From assembly GCF_010119245.1 (NCBI RefSeq), contig NZ_WNKG01000003.1:248001-312000 (forward strand): 64,000 bases of DNA. Direction: 5' to 3'. Under the pieces are notes generated by a model. The model was not told where the DNA came from. It saw only the letters and a program-made list of their open reading frames with translations, and ran no database searches. Made by a program: the position numbers and the translations under genes. Source of the DNA: Cyclobacterium salsum (GTDB lineage Bacteria > Bacteroidota > Bacteroidia > Cytophagales > Cyclobacteriaceae). How positions within the stretch are numbered: position 1 is the stretch's first letter; each line of letters begins with the position of its first letter. Below are positions 1 through 8,160 of this stretch, one piece after another.

Positions 1-75
1 ACAGCAGACCGCTATTGCCTGGAAGTTGAAAATCTGTATACCACCCTTTTAAAAAAGAAAGGCTTTCTGCATTAG
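1..75 (+). CDS. C-terminal end of an unidentified protein, possibly a glycosyltransferase (partial)
   Basis: An open frame enters from the left edge and stops at TAG 73-75, giving 24 residues that end in LLKKKGFLH. The tail is rich in Lys and Leu (ENLYTTLLKKK), as in the C-terminal helix of many GT-B glycosyltransferases. It lies just upstream of two glycosyltransferase genes on the same strand. The family cannot be proved from so short a piece, so the product is inferred from context only. Confidence 0.5.
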   Translation, partial: TADRYCLEVENLYTTLLKKKGFLH

Positions 76-126
76 GCTCATATTATTGAAAATCCCTTCC
101 GGAAATTTGATTTATTTTAAGGTATT

Positions 127-1368
127 TTGTTAGACATCATATTCATTGTAGCTGGATTAATCGCCTTGGTGAATTCAAATACCACGATGGCAAAAAGTTT
201 TGGGTTGCCTTATAAACATGAGGTCCACCTCCATTACCTTTTGTTTTACCACCTGTTTTTCAGTGTTTTTTTCACTTGGTATATATTGAATTTCGGGGGA
301 GATTCCCAAGGATATTGGCGATTGGGAATGCAGCAGGTCTTGGTCAGAGACCCCACTTGGATAAAATATTTTGGTACAAGTACTACTTTTATTTTGTGGT
401 TATGTTATGTCCCAGCCAAAGTACTTGGTCTTAGTTACATTACTGGAAATATATTATTCGGGTTTTTAGGCTTTATAGGTATCCGGTATATTTTTGTGAT
501 GGTAGCGGAATACTTTCCTACCAACCACAAAGTACTCAATATCCCGATGTTTCCGTATGTGTTTTATTTTTTGAACCTCCATTTCTGGACAGCTGGGGTG
601 GGAAAGGATGCCATCTGTTTTTGGGGCATCGCCTGGTTTCTCTTTGCCTTGCAAAAATACCAGTCCCGTTGGTGGGAAGCGTTAATCGCCTTGTTTTTTG
701 TGTATATGGCAAGACCTCATATGGGGCAAGCCTTGATTGGCGGAGCAGCAATAGCCATTTTGCTTGGTAGTCACATGAGAATTCAATATAAAGTGGTGTT
801 AGGGCTGATTGCTGCAGCAGGGACATTTTATCTATTAGGAAGTACGGCTGAATTCTTGGATTTAGAAGAATTAACTCTGGAAAGCCTGAATGAAAAAAGT
901 GCGACCACAGCTCGGAATTTGAGCAGGGGCAGTGTGGGTTCAGCAGTAGATATTTCTTCCTACTCCTTGCCGATGAAGGCGTTTACCTATTTGTTTAGGC
1001 CCCTATTTCTGGATGCACACAATATTGTGGCGCTATTCAGTTCTGTTGAAAATGCTCTTTACCTTTGGTTGAGTTTGTTTATATACCAAAATTGGAAACC
1101 CGAAGCAATAAGGGATATGCCGCTGTTTTTGAAGGCGGGAATTATTACGTTTATTCCGGTAACCTTTGCCTTTATGAATGCCTTAAGTAACCTGGGGGTC
1201 GTGATGCGCATGAAAAACATGACCATGATCTACTTTATGTTATTTTGCTTTTACCTGATCGTACATAACAAAAAGCAACGCTACCTGCGGGCCATGGACA
1301 GAAAGCGGTTTTTCGAGCGAAGGCAGGCCATTATTGAGCAAAAAAAGGCATTGACGCCGAATGACTGA
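127..1368 (+). CDS. Polytopic membrane protein of an envelope polysaccharide locus (paralogue of the protein at 3702-4868)
   Basis: 413 residues with about ten hydrophobic segments and a charged C-terminal tail. It starts at TTG 127; this start aligns with the N-terminus of the paralogue at 3702, whereas the first ATG (187) would cut off the first membrane segment. Motifs shared with that paralogue are GGDS plus YW near residues 57-64, HFWTAGVGK(D/E)A at 152-162, an FRP-type loop near 290, and NLG...RMK near 365. I know no biochemically defined family with this set. Topology and neighbours (glycosyltransferases, deacetylase) suggest a Wzy-like polymerase or a GT-C type transferase, which is inference. 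The next gene starts 9 bp after the stop, so the two are probably cotranscribed. Confidence 0.75.
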   Translation: MLDIIFIVAGLIALVNSNTTMAKSFGLPYKHEVHLHYLLFYHLFFSVFFTWYILNFGGDSQGYWRLGMQQVLVRDPTWIKYFGTSTTFILWLCYVPAKVLGLSYITGNILFGFLGFIGIRYIFVMVAEYFPTNHKVLNIPMFPYVFYFLNLHFWTAGVGKDAICFWGIAWFLFALQKYQSRWWEALIALFFVYMARPHMGQALIGGAAIAILLGSHMRIQYKVVLGLIAAAGTFYLLGSTAEFLDLEELTLESLNEKSATTARNLSRGSVGSAVDISSYSLPMKAFTYLFRPLFLDAHNIVALFSSVENALYLWLSLFIYQNWKPEAIRDMPLFLKAGIITFIPVTFAFMNALSNLGVVMRMKNMTMIYFMLFCFYLIVHNKKQRYLRAMDRKRFFERRQAIIEQKKALTPND

Positions 1369-1377
1369 GGCATCCAA

Positions 1378-2457
1378 ATGAAAAAAATCCTTTTCCTTCC
1401 CAAATATCCCAGAAAAGGGGCCAGCAGTCGCTTAAGAACCTATCAATTTTTGCCCTTATGGGAGGCTGCCGGAGTAAAGGTTACGGTCTCTCCTTTTTTT
1501 ACTTCCGCTTATCTCGATGCTATCTATGCCAATAAAAGACCGCCATATCTTCATGTGCTGGCTTGCTACTGGCGCAGGTTTAGGGTCTTGATGACAGCCG
1601 GAAGCTACGACCTGGTTTGTATCGAAAAGGAATTGTTTCCCTACCTTCCGGCTTTTCCCGAATGGCTGCTTTCCCGTTTCAAAGGCTATTGGGTGGATTA
1701 TGATGATGCGGTATTTCACAATTACGATCGGGGGAAATACGGGCTGGCCTCTCGCCTGATACCACAAAAAATTGACCGGGTGATGAAATGGGCTACCGCG
1801 GTTACCGCAGGCAATGATTACCTGATGCAGCGGGCCCGGTTGGCTGGTGCGAAAATGGTAATCCGGCTCCCTACCGTGATTGATCCGGCGCGGTATCAAA
1901 CGAAAGTACATCGGGAAACCGCTGCCGTCACCATCGGCTGGATTGGTTCTCCCAGCACGCTTAAATACCTGGATGCCCTGCTCCCGGTATTGGAAAGTCT
2001 GAGCAAGGAATTGGATATTACCTTGCTCCTTATTAATGGGAGAAAACGACCTGCCTATACCGGAAAACTACAAACCATCCCCTGGACCGAGGAAGGAGAA
2101 GCCCAGGCCTTGCTACAAATGGATATCGGCATCATGCCCTTGCCGGACAATCCCTGGGAAAGGGGCAAATGTGCCTACAAGCTTATCCAATACATGGCCT
2201 GCGGACTGCCCGTGGTGGCCTCCCCGGTGGGAATGAATAAAGAGGTGGTAAGGCATGGCGTGAATGGGTTTCTGGCCCAAACCGATGCCGAATGGATTGC
2301 GGGGCTTAGCCGACTTATCGAGGACTGGAGGCTTAGAAGGGACTTTGGGGAAAAGGGGCACCAACTGGTCATGGAAAATTATACCCTGCAACAGAATTTT
2401 AAAAAAATGCAGCAACTGCTGAAAACCCTTGAAAGTGAAAGGTCCAAAAATGCTTGA
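1378..2457 (+). CDS. GT-B fold glycosyltransferase (GT4-like)
   Basis: 359 residues. The N-terminus reads KKILFLPKYPRKGASSRLR, the acceptor-side Rossmann start of GT4-type enzymes. The C-terminal donor-binding half has YMACGLPVVASPVG followed by NKEVV and HGVNGFLA near residues 270-298. This is the usual GT4 signature in which a Glu and Gly-rich loop contacts the nucleotide sugar. No signal peptide or membrane segment is seen, so it is a cytosolic or peripheral enzyme. It sits 9 bp downstream of the membrane protein and 54 bp upstream of a second glycosyltransferase, in line with an exopolysaccharide or O-antigen-type operon. Sugar specificity cannot be read from sequence. Confidence 0.88.
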   Translation: MKKILFLPKYPRKGASSRLRTYQFLPLWEAAGVKVTVSPFFTSAYLDAIYANKRPPYLHVLACYWRRFRVLMTAGSYDLVCIEKELFPYLPAFPEWLLSRFKGYWVDYDDAVFHNYDRGKYGLASRLIPQKIDRVMKWATAVTAGNDYLMQRARLAGAKMVIRLPTVIDPARYQTKVHRETAAVTIGWIGSPSTLKYLDALLPVLESLSKELDITLLLINGRKRPAYTGKLQTIPWTEEGEAQALLQMDIGIMPLPDNPWERGKCAYKLIQYMACGLPVVASPVGMNKEVVRHGVNGFLAQTDAEWIAGLSRLIEDWRLRRDFGEKGHQLVMENYTLQQNFKKMQQLLKTLESERSKNA

Positions 2458-2511
2458 AATAGTACCTGCCTTTAGGTTAGAATACCAGTCGGAATCAGGC
2501 CGCTCTTTTCT

Positions 2512-3702
2512 ATGAATATCCTTTTTATCACCTGGGATTCCGATCAGACCAACTACCTGGAAAACCTGTTTATCCCCATTTTCGAAGGAATACAGAAAAA
2601 AACAAGCTACCGGTTTCAAATCATGCAGTTTTCCTGGGCGGCACCGCAAGAAGTGGAACGCCTCCGCCTGCTGGTGGAAAATGCTGGAATAGGCTATTTT
2701 CATCGTGTTGTTTCACACCAGCCCAATGCCGCCCTGGGCTCCCTTTGGACGCTGATGCGTGGCAGTAGAGAAATCAAAAAACACCTTAAAAAAAACGAAA
2801 TTGCCTGCCTGATGCCCCGATCCACGTTGCCTGCCTGGATGGTGTTGAGACTGGGAGACTGGCTAAAAAAGCGTTCCATTTCCGTCGTATTTGACGCGGA
2901 TGGCTTTCCGATTCAGGAGCGGGTAGATTTTGCGGGACTAAGTCCCAAAGGTTTTTACCATCGTTGGCTCCGGCAGGTGGAGCGGCGCATGGTCCAGAAC
3001 GCCCAGCGTGTCCTGACCCGCTCTGAAAAAGCAATCGTCTTCCACCAGGAGCATACGGGTATTCAACAGCGGGAAAAATTTTATCCGGTGATCAACGGTC
3101 GGGATCCTGAAATCTTTAAGCCGAATGCTGCTGGGAGAACCGCCATTCGAAAAGAATTGGGAATTCCGGAAAGTACCTGCCTTTGGTTGTACTCGGGCAG
3201 TTTGGGGCCGCAATACCTGGTCCCCGAAATGCTTCAGCTCTTTTGGCTTGGCTGCCAAAAAAATCCCGATAGCCGGTTTTTGTTTCTGGTTCGCAATACG
3301 GATTTCCTGAAGGACAAGATTCCGGAACGGCTTAAGAAACGGGTTATGGTAAAAACGGTTCCCTTCGAATGTATTCCGGACTATAATGCGGCAGCAGATT
3401 TGGGCATCAGTCTGCGTAAAGCGGCTCCCAGCCTGTCAGGACTGGCACCTATCAAAATCGGCGAGTACCTGCTCGCTGGTTTGCCGGTATTGCTTTCGCC
3501 CGGGATAGGCGATCTTTCCGATCAGTTGGCAGCAGAGCCGGCCTGTTTTGTTTACCGGGCAAATCCCGGGGAGTTTATAGATTGGTTGGAAAACACTAAA
3601 AAATTGGCAAAAGCGGATATTCGAAAGTTGGGAGAACGGTATTTTGGTCTGGAGCAAAGCGTATCGAGCTATATCCGGGCATTGGAAAAGGGGTCGATTT
3701 AA
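2512..3702 (+). CDS. GT-B fold glycosyltransferase
   Basis: 396 residues, two Rossmann-like halves, no membrane segment. The donor-site region KIGEYLLAGLPVLLSPG lies near residue 315 and matches the GT4-type pattern, with EYLLAGLP in place of the commoner EYMACGLP. The middle section (PRSTLPAWMVLRLGDWLKK, then VVFDADGFPIQER) suits an N-terminal acceptor domain. The stop overlaps the next start by one base (TAATG at 3700-3704), so translational coupling with the following membrane protein is likely. The product probably adds one residue of the glycan made by this locus; the exact sugar is unknown. Confidence 0.85.
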   Translation: MNILFITWDSDQTNYLENLFIPIFEGIQKKTSYRFQIMQFSWAAPQEVERLRLLVENAGIGYFHRVVSHQPNAALGSLWTLMRGSREIKKHLKKNEIACLMPRSTLPAWMVLRLGDWLKKRSISVVFDADGFPIQERVDFAGLSPKGFYHRWLRQVERRMVQNAQRVLTRSEKAIVFHQEHTGIQQREKFYPVINGRDPEIFKPNAAGRTAIRKELGIPESTCLWLYSGSLGPQYLVPEMLQLFWLGCQKNPDSRFLFLVRNTDFLKDKIPERLKKRVMVKTVPFECIPDYNAAADLGISLRKAAPSLSGLAPIKIGEYLLAGLPVLLSPGIGDLSDQLAAEPACFVYRANPGEFIDWLENTKKLAKADIRKLGERYFGLEQSVSSYIRALEKGSI

Positions 3703-4868
3703 TGAGCCCAAAGGATTTTTTCTTTATATTTCTTCTCCTAAGCCTGGTTTTCCGTTGGATTGGCATTCGATCAAAGAACAAGCATTATACACGGCGGCAA
3801 AGGGCTTTTCTCTATGCCATGTGGGTGTATCACCTGGGAATGGGCTACCTGTTTTACCGCTACCTGCTCCACCATGGAGGGGACAGCCTGCGGTACTGGA
3901 ACCTGCAAAGCCTCCCAGTCAGCGAGGCGGAAAGCTGGATGGCCCACTGGGGGGTCGGCACGGCATTTATTCAATGGGTTAATTTCCCCTTTTCCCATTG
4001 GCTGGGGCTTCATTTTATGACGGGAACGGTGGGCTATGCGACGCTCTCTTTTTTCGGATTTGTACCCCTGTTGGAGTGGATGGGAAGGCGCCTGCAGCCT
4101 TTGGATGCTTCCCCGGTTATCATCGGAGGCTTCCTGTTGGTATTTTTGCCCAATGTTCATTTCTGGACGGCCGGTGTGGGCAAGGAGGCTTTTCTATGGC
4201 TGGGCCTGGTACTAGTCATGGTGGGCACGCAAAACTTCCCCGCAGGATGGGGCTATTTGCTTTTAGGCTTGGTGCTTTCATTAATGGTCCGACCGATTCA
4301 AGGGCTTATATTAGTTATATCGGTCGCAGGAATACTTCCCTTTCATCCGGGCCTTCGAAATTACCGAAAGTGGGTCATTCCCTTGGGGGCAGTATTAATA
4401 GTTGGGATACTGGGCTACCGCTGGCTATTGGGTTCGCTGGAATACGGCTTTCACTTCAGATGGATAGGGGAGCTGCTGGATTGGCAACACCGCTACCTCG
4501 ATTCTTTTGGAGGGAACAGCCGTCTGCCCATGGATGACTATTCGTTTCCCGAAAAATTAGCTGCCGTTTTTTTCAGACCCTATCCCTGGGAAGCGGAGGG
4601 TTTTTGGCCCTTGGCAGCTTCCCTGGAAAACAGCCTTTTTTTCCTCCTGCTAGTAGCCGGAAGCCTGGCACTCCTTCAACGAGGGATGAATCGCAGCATT
4701 CCGTTTTTCTACCGCATAGTCTTTGTCTATGGTATTTTACTATCAATATTATTTGCCCTGGCCCTTAATAACCTGGGGTTAATCATGCGAATGAAAAGTA
4801 TCTACACGGTCTTTATGAGTTGTTTTTTTTACGAGTGCATTGTTCATGGTAAATCCGGGCTCCGATGA
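3702..4868 (+). CDS. Polytopic membrane protein, candidate glycan polymerase (paralogue of the protein at 127-1368)
   Basis: 388 residues with about ten membrane segments. It shares GGDS plus RYW (residues 59-66), NVHFWTAGVGKEA (151-163), an FRP motif near 290, SLENSLFF, and NLGLIMRMKS near the C-terminus with the protein at 127-1368. Each of the two copies sits beside a glycosyltransferase. The start ATG overlaps the upstream stop, and the stop overlaps the next start by 4 bp (ATGA at 4865). The genes from 2512 to 5839 are therefore one translationally coupled unit. A Wzy-like polymerase or oligosaccharide transferase role is inferred from topology and context; no motif proves it. Confidence 0.78.
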   Translation: MSPKDFFFIFLLLSLVFRWIGIRSKNKHYTRRQRAFLYAMWVYHLGMGYLFYRYLLHHGGDSLRYWNLQSLPVSEAESWMAHWGVGTAFIQWVNFPFSHWLGLHFMTGTVGYATLSFFGFVPLLEWMGRRLQPLDASPVIIGGFLLVFLPNVHFWTAGVGKEAFLWLGLVLVMVGTQNFPAGWGYLLLGLVLSLMVRPIQGLILVISVAGILPFHPGLRNYRKWVIPLGAVLIVGILGYRWLLGSLEYGFHFRWIGELLDWQHRYLDSFGGNSRLPMDDYSFPEKLAAVFFRPYPWEAEGFWPLAASLENSLFFLLLVAGSLALLQRGMNRSIPFFYRIVFVYGILLSILFALALNNLGLIMRMKSIYTVFMSCFFYECIVHGKSGLR

Positions 4869-5839
4869 ATAAAGGAAGCTTAATCATCTCCCTGGATTTC
4901 GAGCTCCATTGGGGCCGGTTTGATAAAACGCCTTTGAAGGGTAATGAGGCTTATTACCACAAGACGAGGGAGGTTGTTCCAAAATTGCTTTCGCTGTTTG
5001 CGGACTACAAGCTGGAAGTTACCTGGGCGACGGTGGGCATGTTGATGGCCGAGAATTTGGAGGAATGGGAATGGTTTAGTCCGGCGCTCAAGCCAGGCTT
5101 TAGCAGCCCGCAGTATTCGGCCTATGACTGGCTTAAGAATACCCGGGCAGACCATCACTGTCTGTTTGCTCCGGATTTGGTCCGGGAAATTATCCGGACA
5201 CCCGGTCAGGAGCTGGGGAGTCATACCTTTGCCCATTACTATACCCGGGTACCCGGTCAACTGGCCGGGGAGTTTCGGGCCGATTTGCTTGCCGCCCGGC
5301 ACATTGCAAAAGAAAAATTCGGGACTGATCTTCGTTCCCTGGTCTTTCCTCGCAACCAGTACCATACGGAGGCCTTGCAGATTGCCGGAGCACTTGACTT
5401 TTCTTCGGTACGAACCAATCCCGGCGATTGGTTTTGGCAAGATCCGGAAAAGGAAGGCTGGTTTAAAAATGGAATCCGGGCGGCAGATTCCCTTTGGCCT
5501 CTTGGCAGTCGGACCTCTTTTCAGCCAGCTAATCCGAGTCCCGGATTTCCCAGTTTGGTTCCCGCATCTCGCTTTTTCAGGCCCTATCAGCAGCGGCTTC
5601 CCTGGCTAAACCGCATGAAAATCAACCGGGTAAAAGTTGAAATGGAAACGGCCGCCCAAAAGGGAGAAGTGTACCATCTTTGGTGGCACCCACACAACCA
5701 CGGCCACTATCCCGAGCAAAGCCTTCAGGAAGTAAAAATCATCCTGGATCATTTTTTAAGATGCCGGGAGTTGTATGGCATGCAGAGCTATTCCATTAGC
5801 CGTTTTGCCGAAGATCAGCTTCCTCCGGGACGGGATTGA
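4865..5839 (+). CDS. Polysaccharide deacetylase family protein (NodB-type fold)
   Basis: 324 residues. It begins SLIISLDFELHWG (residues 5-17), where DFE is the NodB catalytic and metal-binding Asp motif. SHTFAHYY near residue 118 supplies the metal-binding His pair, and HLWWHPHNHG near 278 fits the C-terminal His motif. This family removes N- or O-acetyl groups from polysaccharides with a divalent metal. The start ATG lies in the 4-bp overlap with the upstream membrane protein gene. No signal peptide is visible, so it either acts on a lipid-linked intermediate in the cytosol or uses an unrecognised export route. It closes the locus: 278 bp of non-coding sequence follow, with no terminator I could recognise. 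Confidence 0.88.
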   Translation: MNKGSLIISLDFELHWGRFDKTPLKGNEAYYHKTREVVPKLLSLFADYKLEVTWATVGMLMAENLEEWEWFSPALKPGFSSPQYSAYDWLKNTRADHHCLFAPDLVREIIRTPGQELGSHTFAHYYTRVPGQLAGEFRADLLAARHIAKEKFGTDLRSLVFPRNQYHTEALQIAGALDFSSVRTNPGDWFWQDPEKEGWFKNGIRAADSLWPLGSRTSFQPANPSPGFPSLVPASRFFRPYQQRLPWLNRMKINRVKVEMETAAQKGEVYHLWWHPHNHGHYPEQSLQEVKIILDHFLRCRELYGMQSYSISRFAEDQLPPGRD

Positions 5840-6117
5840 TCCCGGCCCATTCCTTCTGGCACGCTCATTCCTACCTCTTCCCGAATCCTCCCGGGGAAAA
5901 ACCTTTCCCAAAAACGTACCGTAATTTTCAATAGCGGGCGAAACGCTATTTACCAGTCCCGTTTACGCATGCAGGCATGGGGTTGAAAGGCACTCCTTTA
6001 CCAGGCAGCGGCCAATCTACCGCAGGCTACCTAACTTTAGCTGCATAAAAAAACCTGAATAGTTGTCGGCTTGGTGTTTATGTGTTTATTTTGCCTTTGC
6101 TTAAATTAACTTCACCA

Positions 6118-6411
6118 ATGAACCTGTCAGATTTTAAAAATAGCATCCAAATGGATACCCCTCCATCGGGTTTATCTGTATATTTGCAATCGCTGTGGTT
6201 GGATAAGAAAGGAGATTGGGACCGTGCCCACGGATTGATTGATTCCCTGGGGGGTGAAGATGCCGCCTCACTTCATGCCTATTTGCATCGCAAGGAAGGA
6301 GACCTTTCCAATGCTGGTTATTGGTACCGTCGGGCGGGGAAAAATCCTGCTTCCAACAGCCTGGAGGAAGAATGGGAGCAATTGGCCCGTTATTTTTTAA
6401 CGAAACAATAA
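6118..6411 (+). CDS. Small conserved hypothetical protein (TPR-like helical)
   Basis: 97 residues starting at ATG 6118 (MNLSDFKNS); an upstream in-frame ATG at 6082 would add 12 poorly supported residues. The sequence is helical, with GDWDRAHGLIDSL and a conserved-looking block LHAYLHRKEGDLSNAGYWY near residues 58-77, reminiscent of one or two TPR-type helix pairs. I recognise the block from small uncharacterised proteins in Bacteroidetes and other phyla but know no function. It is soluble, has no signal peptide and no Cys pair. A hairpin directly after the stop separates it from mgsA. Confidence 0.7.
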   Translation: MNLSDFKNSIQMDTPPSGLSVYLQSLWLDKKGDWDRAHGLIDSLGGEDAASLHAYLHRKEGDLSNAGYWYRRAGKNPASNSLEEEWEQLARYFLTKQ

Positions 6412-6431
6412 AGGTAATCAATTTTACCTTT
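6410..6431 (+). terminator. Hairpin overlapping the stop of the small TPR-like gene
   Basis: AAAGGTAA (6410-6417) pairs perfectly with TTACCTTT (6424-6431) around a 6-nt loop. The stem is AT-rich and no T-run follows, so it may be only a weak terminator or an mRNA 3'-end stabiliser. Confidence 0.3.
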
Positions 6432-6439
6432 CGAACTGA

Positions 6440-6447
6440 TATTTTTG
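6440..6447 (+). promoter_or_regulatory. Bacteroidetes-type -7 element before mgsA
   Basis: TATTTTTG at 6440-6447 matches TAnnTTTG. It lies 75 bp upstream of the mgsA start and just after the hairpin of the previous gene. I see no convincing -33 TTTG, so confidence is low. Confidence 0.3.
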
Positions 6448-6521
6448 GTTCCCGCAAGGGGTCCAATTCCCGGGCGTTTTTGATTAACTAGATACATTAT
6501 TCGTTTCAACGTAAAAGAGAC

Positions 6522-6881
6522 ATGAAGGTAGCATTGATAGCCCACGATGGGAAAAAAGCAGACATGGTTCACTTCCTTAGCGGGTCGAGAAAAGAACTAG
6601 AAGGTGTAATCCTGGTGGCTACGGGTACTACCGGAACTCATATCGAAAAAGCGGGGTTTGAGGTGGAGAAATTGTTATCCGGACCATTGGGCGGGGATGC
6701 TCAAATTGGGGCCATGGTGGCGCAGAAGGAACTGGACATGGTGATCTTTTTCCGAGACCCGCTGGGCAAACATCCCCATGAACCGGATGTGCAAATGCTG
6801 ATGCGGATCTGTGATGTGCATAATGTGCCTCTTGCCACCAATTTGGCAGCAGCCGAATTGATGTTCCAACATTTGAAATAA
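6522..6881 (+). CDS. mgsA: Methylglyoxal synthase
   Basis: 119 residues. The enzyme converts dihydroxyacetone phosphate to methylglyoxal and phosphate. The diagnostic residues line up with the E. coli enzyme at a constant offset of 12: Asp59 in PLGGDAQIG (E. coli Asp71), Asp79 in FFRDPL (Asp91), His86 and Asp89 in HPHEPDV (His98, Asp101). It is a little shorter than the E. coli protein because the N-terminal extension is missing. The gene starts at ATG 6522 and ends 22 bp before pfkA, so the two are probably one transcript. That pairs the glycolytic committing step with the bypass that relieves triose-phosphate accumulation. Confidence 0.96.
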   Translation: MKVALIAHDGKKADMVHFLSGSRKELEGVILVATGTTGTHIEKAGFEVEKLLSGPLGGDAQIGAMVAQKELDMVIFFRDPLGKHPHEPDVQMLMRICDVHNVPLATNLAAAELMFQHLK

Positions 6882-6903
6882 GAAAAACGACTCAAACAAC
6901 TAC

Positions 6904-7896
6904 ATGCTAGACCAACCTATATCCATTAAGAAAATTGGCGTACTTACATCTGGCGGTGATGCGCCGGGAATGAATGCGGCCATTCGCGCCGTGGTCCGTG
7001 CCGGTTTCTATTATAAGCTGGAGGTTTTCGGAATATACCGGGGATACGAAGGAATGATCCATAACGATATCCGAAAGCTCGACAGCCATTCGATCGCCCA
7101 TGTACTGGAAAGGGGCGGAACGTTCCTGAAATCTGCCAGAAGTGAGGAGTTTAAGACCCCGGGAGGTAGGAAAAAAGCATATGAAAATCTAAAAAGTCAT
7201 GGAATCGATGCCTTGGTGGTGATTGGAGGGGACGGTTCGTTGACCGGTGCACACCTGTTTTACAAAGAATTTGGCATACCGGCGGTAGGATTGCCGGGAA
7301 CCATTGACAACGACCTCTTTGGTACGGACCTTACCATTGGGTTCGACACGGCCTGCAACACGGCGATTGAAGCCATCGACAAGATCCGTGCTACGGCTAC
7401 TTCCCATGATCGACTGTTTTTTGTGGAAGTAATGGGTCGGGATGCAGGGTTTATTGCGATTAATGCGGGTATAGGAAGTGCTGCCGCTGCCATTCTGATC
7501 CCGGAGAAAAAATTTCCGGTTGAAAAATTGATCGACCGTCTCAAATTCAGGGAAAAAGCTAAAAAGGAAAGTAATGTGGTGATCGTTGCCGAAGGCGGTA
7601 AAAGTGGCGGAGCCCAGGAAATATCGCTGAAAGTAAAAAAAATCTTTCCCAGTTACGATATCAAGGTGACTATATTGGGCCATTTGCAGCGGGGAGGGGC
7701 CCCCTCTTCCTTTGACCGTATCCTGGCCAGTAAATTGGGAGTATCGGCAGTGGAAGGCTTGCTCCATGGTAAATACGATGTGATGGTAGGGATCATCAAT
7801 AACAAAATCGTGTTTACGCCCATCAAACGGGCCATTGTCGATGATAAAAAAGTAGACGAGGAGGATTTGCGGATTGCCGGAATCCTATCTACTTGA
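6904..7896 (+). CDS. pfkA: ATP-dependent 6-phosphofructokinase
   Basis: 330 residues, normal for bacterial PfkA. Motifs in order: TSGGDAPGMNAAIRAVV (ATP site, residues about 15-31), GGDGS near 106 (Mg-ATP), PGTIDNDLFGTD near 131 with the catalytic Asp, GRDAGFIA near 179, and LGHLQRGG near 259 (fructose-6-phosphate site). GGDGS, with a Gly after GGD, indicates an ATP- rather than pyrophosphate-dependent enzyme. It catalyses phosphorylation of fructose 6-phosphate in glycolysis. The start ATG 6904 lies 22 bp after mgsA. About 260 bp of AT-rich non-coding DNA follow, with no clear terminator. Confidence 0.96.
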   Translation: MLDQPISIKKIGVLTSGGDAPGMNAAIRAVVRAGFYYKLEVFGIYRGYEGMIHNDIRKLDSHSIAHVLERGGTFLKSARSEEFKTPGGRKKAYENLKSHGIDALVVIGGDGSLTGAHLFYKEFGIPAVGLPGTIDNDLFGTDLTIGFDTACNTAIEAIDKIRATATSHDRLFFVEVMGRDAGFIAINAGIGSAAAAILIPEKKFPVEKLIDRLKFREKAKKESNVVIVAEGGKSGGAQEISLKVKKIFPSYDIKVTILGHLQRGGAPSSFDRILASKLGVSAVEGLLHGKYDVMVGIINNKIVFTPIKRAIVDDKKVDEEDLRIAGILST

Positions 7897-8087
7897 TCGG
7901 ATAGTAATTGCCATTTTGATAAGTTAGCAAGCCCCAAAACCTCGGGTCGGATATCTTCCTTCCCGCTCAAATTGGATTTGGATTTTTTTAGGGGGGATTC
8001 TCGTTAATTTCTCATTAATATTTTGCATATATTCAAATAGGGGGTATTTTCATTGTCTTTTGGCTACAAAAAATTTCCATTTACTAC

Positions 8088-8095
8088 TATTTTTG
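8088..8095 (+). promoter_or_regulatory. -7 element before the enolase-superfamily gene
   Basis: TATTTTTG at 8088-8095 fits TAnnTTTG and lies 65 bp upstream of the chosen ATG. A TTTG at 8059-8062 could be the -33 box, but the 25-bp gap is longer than the usual 19-21. Confidence 0.35.
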
Positions 8096-8160
8096 GACAT
8101 ATTGTAGTTTGATTGTCAATTATCTTTTTTCCAATACCTAAAATAAACCTATTTAATAAC

